This document shows, in pieces, positions 61,381-64,000 of a stretch of 64,000 bases of DNA; position 1 is the stretch's first letter, and each line of letters starts with the position of its first letter. Origin of the DNA: Vogesella margarita (GTDB taxonomy: Bacteria > Pseudomonadota > Gammaproteobacteria > Burkholderiales > Chromobacteriaceae); contig NZ_JAQQLE010000003.1 in assembly GCF_028548475.1 (NCBI RefSeq), positions 186,001-250,000 of the forward strand. Reading direction: 5' to 3'. Below the pieces are notes generated by a model. It was given only the letters and a program-made list of their open reading frames with translations. It did no database searches and was not told the DNA's origin. The position numbers were made by a program, and so were the translations under genes.

Positions 61381-62892
61381 TCAGGGCAGCGTGATCCACA
61401 CCGCCTTGGTGGCCATCAGATGCTCCAGCTGCTCGGCGCCAAGATCCTTGCCGAAGCCGGAACCCTTGAAACCGCCAAACGGTAGCGCCGGGTCGATGGT
61501 GCCGTGCGCGTTGACATACACCATGCCGGCCTCGATACGCGGAATCAGGCTGTGCACCAGGCTCAGGTCATTGGAGTAGATGGCGGCTGCGAGCCCGTAT
61601 TCAGTATCGTTCGCCATTGCCACCGCTTCATCCACGTCGTCGAACGGCAGGGTGACCAGCACCGGGCCGAAGATCTCCTCGCGTACGATGCGCATCTCCT
61701 GGCGGCAGTGGGCAAAGATGGTCGGCTGCACAAAGAAGCCGGGGCCGGGCAGCGCCTGGCCACCACATACCAGCTCGGCGCCCTCTTCGATGCCGCTGGC
61801 AATGTAGGACAGCACGTTGTCCTTCTGCTGCGCGGACACCAGCGGGCCGATGTAGCAATCCGGGTCCAGACCGGGGGCAATCTTCAGTGCGCGAGTCAGC
61901 GCCACCAGCTCATCCAGAAACGGCTGGTACACGCTACGTGCCACATAGACACGGGTGCCTGCATCGCACACCTGCCCGGAATTGAAGAACACGCCATTCA
62001 CCACCGCGTTGGCCGCAGCCTTCAGGTCGGCATCGGCCAGCACGATCACCGGCGACTTGCCGCCCAGCTCCAGCGTGACATGCTTGAGCTGCTCCACCGC
62101 GACAGCACCCACCTTGCGGCCAACCGGAGTGGAGCCGGTGAAGGTGAGCTTGTCGATGCCCGGGTGGCTGGCCATGGCCGCGCCAATCACGCTGCCGCGA
62201 CCGGTAACGATGTTCACCACGCCATCCGGAATGCCGGCCTCTTGCACCAGCTCGGCAAAGCGCAGCGTGGACAGCGAGGTAAGCTCTGCCGGCTTGATCA
62301 CCATGGTGCAGCCCACCGCCAGCGCGGCCGCCAGTTTCCACACCATGGTCTGCAGCGGGAAGTTCCACGGCACGATGGCGGCCACCACGCCCAGCGGCTC
62401 CTTGCGGGTGTAGGCCAGATAGTTGCCGGGCAGCGACGACGGCTCCACGGTGCGGCCATGCAGCTTGCTGGCCCAGCCGGCAAAGTAGCGGATGGTGTCC
62501 ACCGAGCCCTGCACATCGATATCACGGGCAAAGGCAACCGACTTGCCCATGTCGATGGCTTCCAGCTCGGCCAGCTCGGTAGCGTGCTCTTCCATCAGGT
62601 CGGCCAGCCGCTGCAGCTGGCGCTCGCGTGCCAGCGGCTTGAGCTGGCGCCACTCGCCACCATCGAACTGCGCGCGGGCGGCGGCCACGGCGCGGTCGAG
62701 GTCGGCCACGGTGGCGGCCGGCACGGTGGTAATCTGGCCCTCGGTGGAAGGTTCGGTCACCTTGAAACTGGCGCCATCGCTGGCATCCAGCCACTGCCCG
62801 CCAATGAACATCTTCTGCGGCCTGGCCAGAAATGCCCGCGTGGCGGCGGACACACCGTATTGGTCCAGATACTGCTGTACCACTTGATCCAT
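61381..62892 (-). CDS. NAD-dependent aldehyde dehydrogenase (phenylacetaldehyde/betaine-aldehyde type)
   Basis: 503 residues. IVPWNFPLQTMVWKLAAALAVG, TLELGGKSPVIVLADADL, nucleophile in FFNSGQVCDAGTRVYV near residue 302, and PFGGFKGSGFGKDLG near the end. The ~30-residue N-terminal extension (VVQQYLDQYGVSAATRAFLA) resembles FeaB-type phenylacetaldehyde dehydrogenases. Linked in operon order to the GMC dehydrogenase, it would oxidise that enzyme's aldehyde product. Substrate unresolved. Confidence 0.87.
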   Translation of the reverse strand: MDQVVQQYLDQYGVSAATRAFLARPQKMFIGGQWLDASDGASFKVTEPSTEGQITTVPAATVADLDRAVAAARAQFDGGEWRQLKPLARERQLQRLADLMEEHATELAELEAIDMGKSVAFARDIDVQGSVDTIRYFAGWASKLHGRTVEPSSLPGNYLAYTRKEPLGVVAAIVPWNFPLQTMVWKLAAALAVGCTMVIKPAELTSLSTLRFAELVQEAGIPDGVVNIVTGRGSVIGAAMASHPGIDKLTFTGSTPVGRKVGAVAVEQLKHVTLELGGKSPVIVLADADLKAAANAVVNGVFFNSGQVCDAGTRVYVARSVYQPFLDELVALTRALKIAPGLDPDCYIGPLVSAQQKDNVLSYIASGIEEGAELVCGGQALPGPGFFVQPTIFAHCRQEMRIVREEIFGPVLVTLPFDDVDEAVAMANDTEYGLAAAIYSNDLSLVHSLIPRIEAGMVYVNAHGTIDPALPFGGFKGSGFGKDLGAEQLEHLMATKAVWITLP

Positions 62893-62958
62893 GTTGTTCT
62901 CCTCTGTTTCCGCTGCCGCGTCACCCCGTCTCTGCGGAGCTGGTGCGACAGCTGCTGT

Positions 62959-63936
62959 TCAGCCGCGGCGTGCTTCGGCGCGGGCGTGGAAAATGAAGCC
63001 GATGCTGTTCATCAGCAGCTGGGCGGCCAGAATGGAGGTCACCCCGGTCGGGTCATAGGCCGGTGCCACTTCCACCAGGTCCATGCCGACGATGCGGCCC
63101 TGGCTGCGCTGGGCCAGGCCCTGGATGATTTCCAGCACTTCGTAGTACTGGAAGCCGCCATGGCTCGGGGTACCGGTGCCCGGGGCAATGGACGGGTCGA
63201 AGCCATCGATGTCGATAGTGATGTAGTAGTTGGCCGCATCCGGAATCTGCGCCAGCACACCCTCGGCGCCCAGCGCACGCACCTGGCGCACCGACAGCAC
63301 GGTGGAGCCGGCAGCACGGGCGGCCGCGTAGTCGTCGCGGTTGGAGGACGACACGTTGCGTATGCCCAGCTGGGTCATGCCGACGATGTGGTCCATTTCC
63401 GATGCGCGGCGCAGCGGGTTGCCGTGGCCGTAGCGCACGCCGTGACGTTCGTCGACAAAATCGAGATGGGCATCGATGTGCAGGATGTGGATCGGGCCTT
63501 TGCCTTCAAATGCCTTGATCACCGGCGCATGGATGGAATGGTCGCCGCCCAGCACCACCGGCATGGCGCCGGCCGCCAGGATCTTGCGCACCGCCAGCTC
63601 GATGTTGGCATTGCTGCTGGCCATGTCGGTATGCACGATATCGGCATCGCCCACATCCACCATGCGCACGTCCTCGCGGGTGAGGTACATCACGTCATCT
63701 TCGTGGTCGTAGGCACCGGCATGACCGAAGGAGAACAGCGTGGACGCCTCGCGGATGCCGCGCGGGCCGAAGCGGGCGCCGGCGCGCCATTGGGTACCCA
63801 TATCATTGGGTGCGCCCAGCACTGCCACATCAGCGTCGATCTTTTCCCAGTCCAGGCACACCGGCGACTTGGCAAAGGTGCAATGCCCGACAAATGGCAG
63901 GTCAAGACGACCGTTTTCGTATCCGTTGTTTTGCAT
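62959..63936 (-). CDS. Agmatinase/guanidino-acid ureohydrolase (arginase superfamily)
   Basis: 325 residues. The binuclear metal ligands are all visible: GGDHSIHAP, HIDAHLDF, and ITIDIDGFDPSIAPGTGTP. The family hydrolyses guanidino compounds (agmatine, guanidinobutyrate, guanidinopropionate) to an amine or amino acid and urea. ATG 63936 has GGAG 6 bases upstream; ATG 63948 is less likely. It is the first gene in view of the operon with the ALDH, NCS1 permease and GMC genes, so a guanidino-alcohol or guanidino-amine route is a fair hypothesis. The NCS1 permease would import the substrate. Confidence 0.88.
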   Translation of the reverse strand: MQNNGYENGRLDLPFVGHCTFAKSPVCLDWEKIDADVAVLGAPNDMGTQWRAGARFGPRGIREASTLFSFGHAGAYDHEDDVMYLTREDVRMVDVGDADIVHTDMASSNANIELAVRKILAAGAMPVVLGGDHSIHAPVIKAFEGKGPIHILHIDAHLDFVDERHGVRYGHGNPLRRASEMDHIVGMTQLGIRNVSSSNRDDYAAARAAGSTVLSVRQVRALGAEGVLAQIPDAANYYITIDIDGFDPSIAPGTGTPSHGGFQYYEVLEIIQGLAQRSQGRIVGMDLVEVAPAYDPTGVTSILAAQLLMNSIGFIFHARAEARRG

Positions 63937-64000
63937 GTCTCTCTCCACATAGTCTTGTTAGGGTCGCATCAGGGCTTGAAGCAGCCCCGTGTTTCCATGA

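Overview
The window is a GC-rich (roughly 60-65% by eye) Gram-negative chromosome segment dense in catabolic operons. The formate dehydrogenase type, two-partner secretion genes, many GntR/LysR regulators and the 3' half of a tRNA-fMet of betaproteobacterial type suggest a soil- or plant-associated betaproteobacterium. Neisseriales/Chromobacteriaceae is my best guess, at low confidence.

Layout. 1-1.9 kb: two Gfo/Idh/MocA (inositol-dehydrogenase-like) genes, the first cut by the window edge. 2.1-2.25 kb: a relic of a hipA gene; the intact relative is at 56.4 kb. 2.3-6.3 kb: LysR regulator divergent from an omega-amino acid:pyruvate aminotransferase and a CoA-acylating (methyl)malonate-semialdehyde dehydrogenase (beta-alanine-type catabolism), closed by a strong terminator. 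6.5-19.9 kb, minus strand, lower GC: a tightly packed set of tandem-FecR protein, TpsB transporter, giant TpsA exoprotein with 16 GLUG-like repeats, CHASE2 adenylate cyclase, class II cAMP phosphodiesterase, and a SulP-STAS-cyclic-nucleotide-binding-fold transporter. 20.0-20.6 kb: AT-rich promoter region plus relics of an IS256-type transposase and a zinc alcohol dehydrogenase. 20.8-24.2 kb: single-chain pyruvate carboxylase. 24.3-34.0 kb, minus strand: a complete 4-hydroxyproline pathway (epimerase, D-amino acid oxidase-type dehydrogenase, DapA-family deaminase, aldehyde dehydrogenase, second racemase-family enzyme, SDR) with a polar amino acid ABC importer, and a divergent FCD-GntR regulator and AzlCD exporter at 34.3-36.1 kb. 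36.4-37.2 kb: a lone SDR. 37.2-48.7 kb, minus strand: a 12-gene operon (two-component flavin monooxygenase, two aldehyde dehydrogenases, alpha/beta hydrolase, AA_synth-family protein, NIPSNAP protein, PotABCD-like importer, GntR regulator) that matches, step for step, the trigonelline (N-methylnicotinate) pathway described in Acinetobacter baylyi. 49.5-55.5 kb: fdsGBA-fdhD-fdsD, a NAD-dependent molybdenum formate dehydrogenase that could burn the formate released by that pathway. 55.5-56.1 kb: non-coding region with repeated TGTCACA sites and a 48-nt 3' tRNA-fMet fragment that looks like an integration scar. 56.1-57.7 kb: hipBA. 57.9-63.9 kb, minus strand: GMC alcohol dehydrogenase, NCS1 permease, small membrane protein, aldehyde dehydrogenase and agmatinase-family ureohydrolase.

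The most unexpected signal crosses all of these regions. A 12-mer, TGCGGCCAACCT, occurs 11 times exactly, and its 9-nt core TGCGGCCAA 33 times by hand count, on both strands and inside genes of unrelated function. Where it lies in genes it often forces the rare-looking codon pair AGG-TTG in a recurring Arg-Leu-Ala-Ala peptide. It behaves like a DNA uptake sequence or another genome-wide recognition motif.
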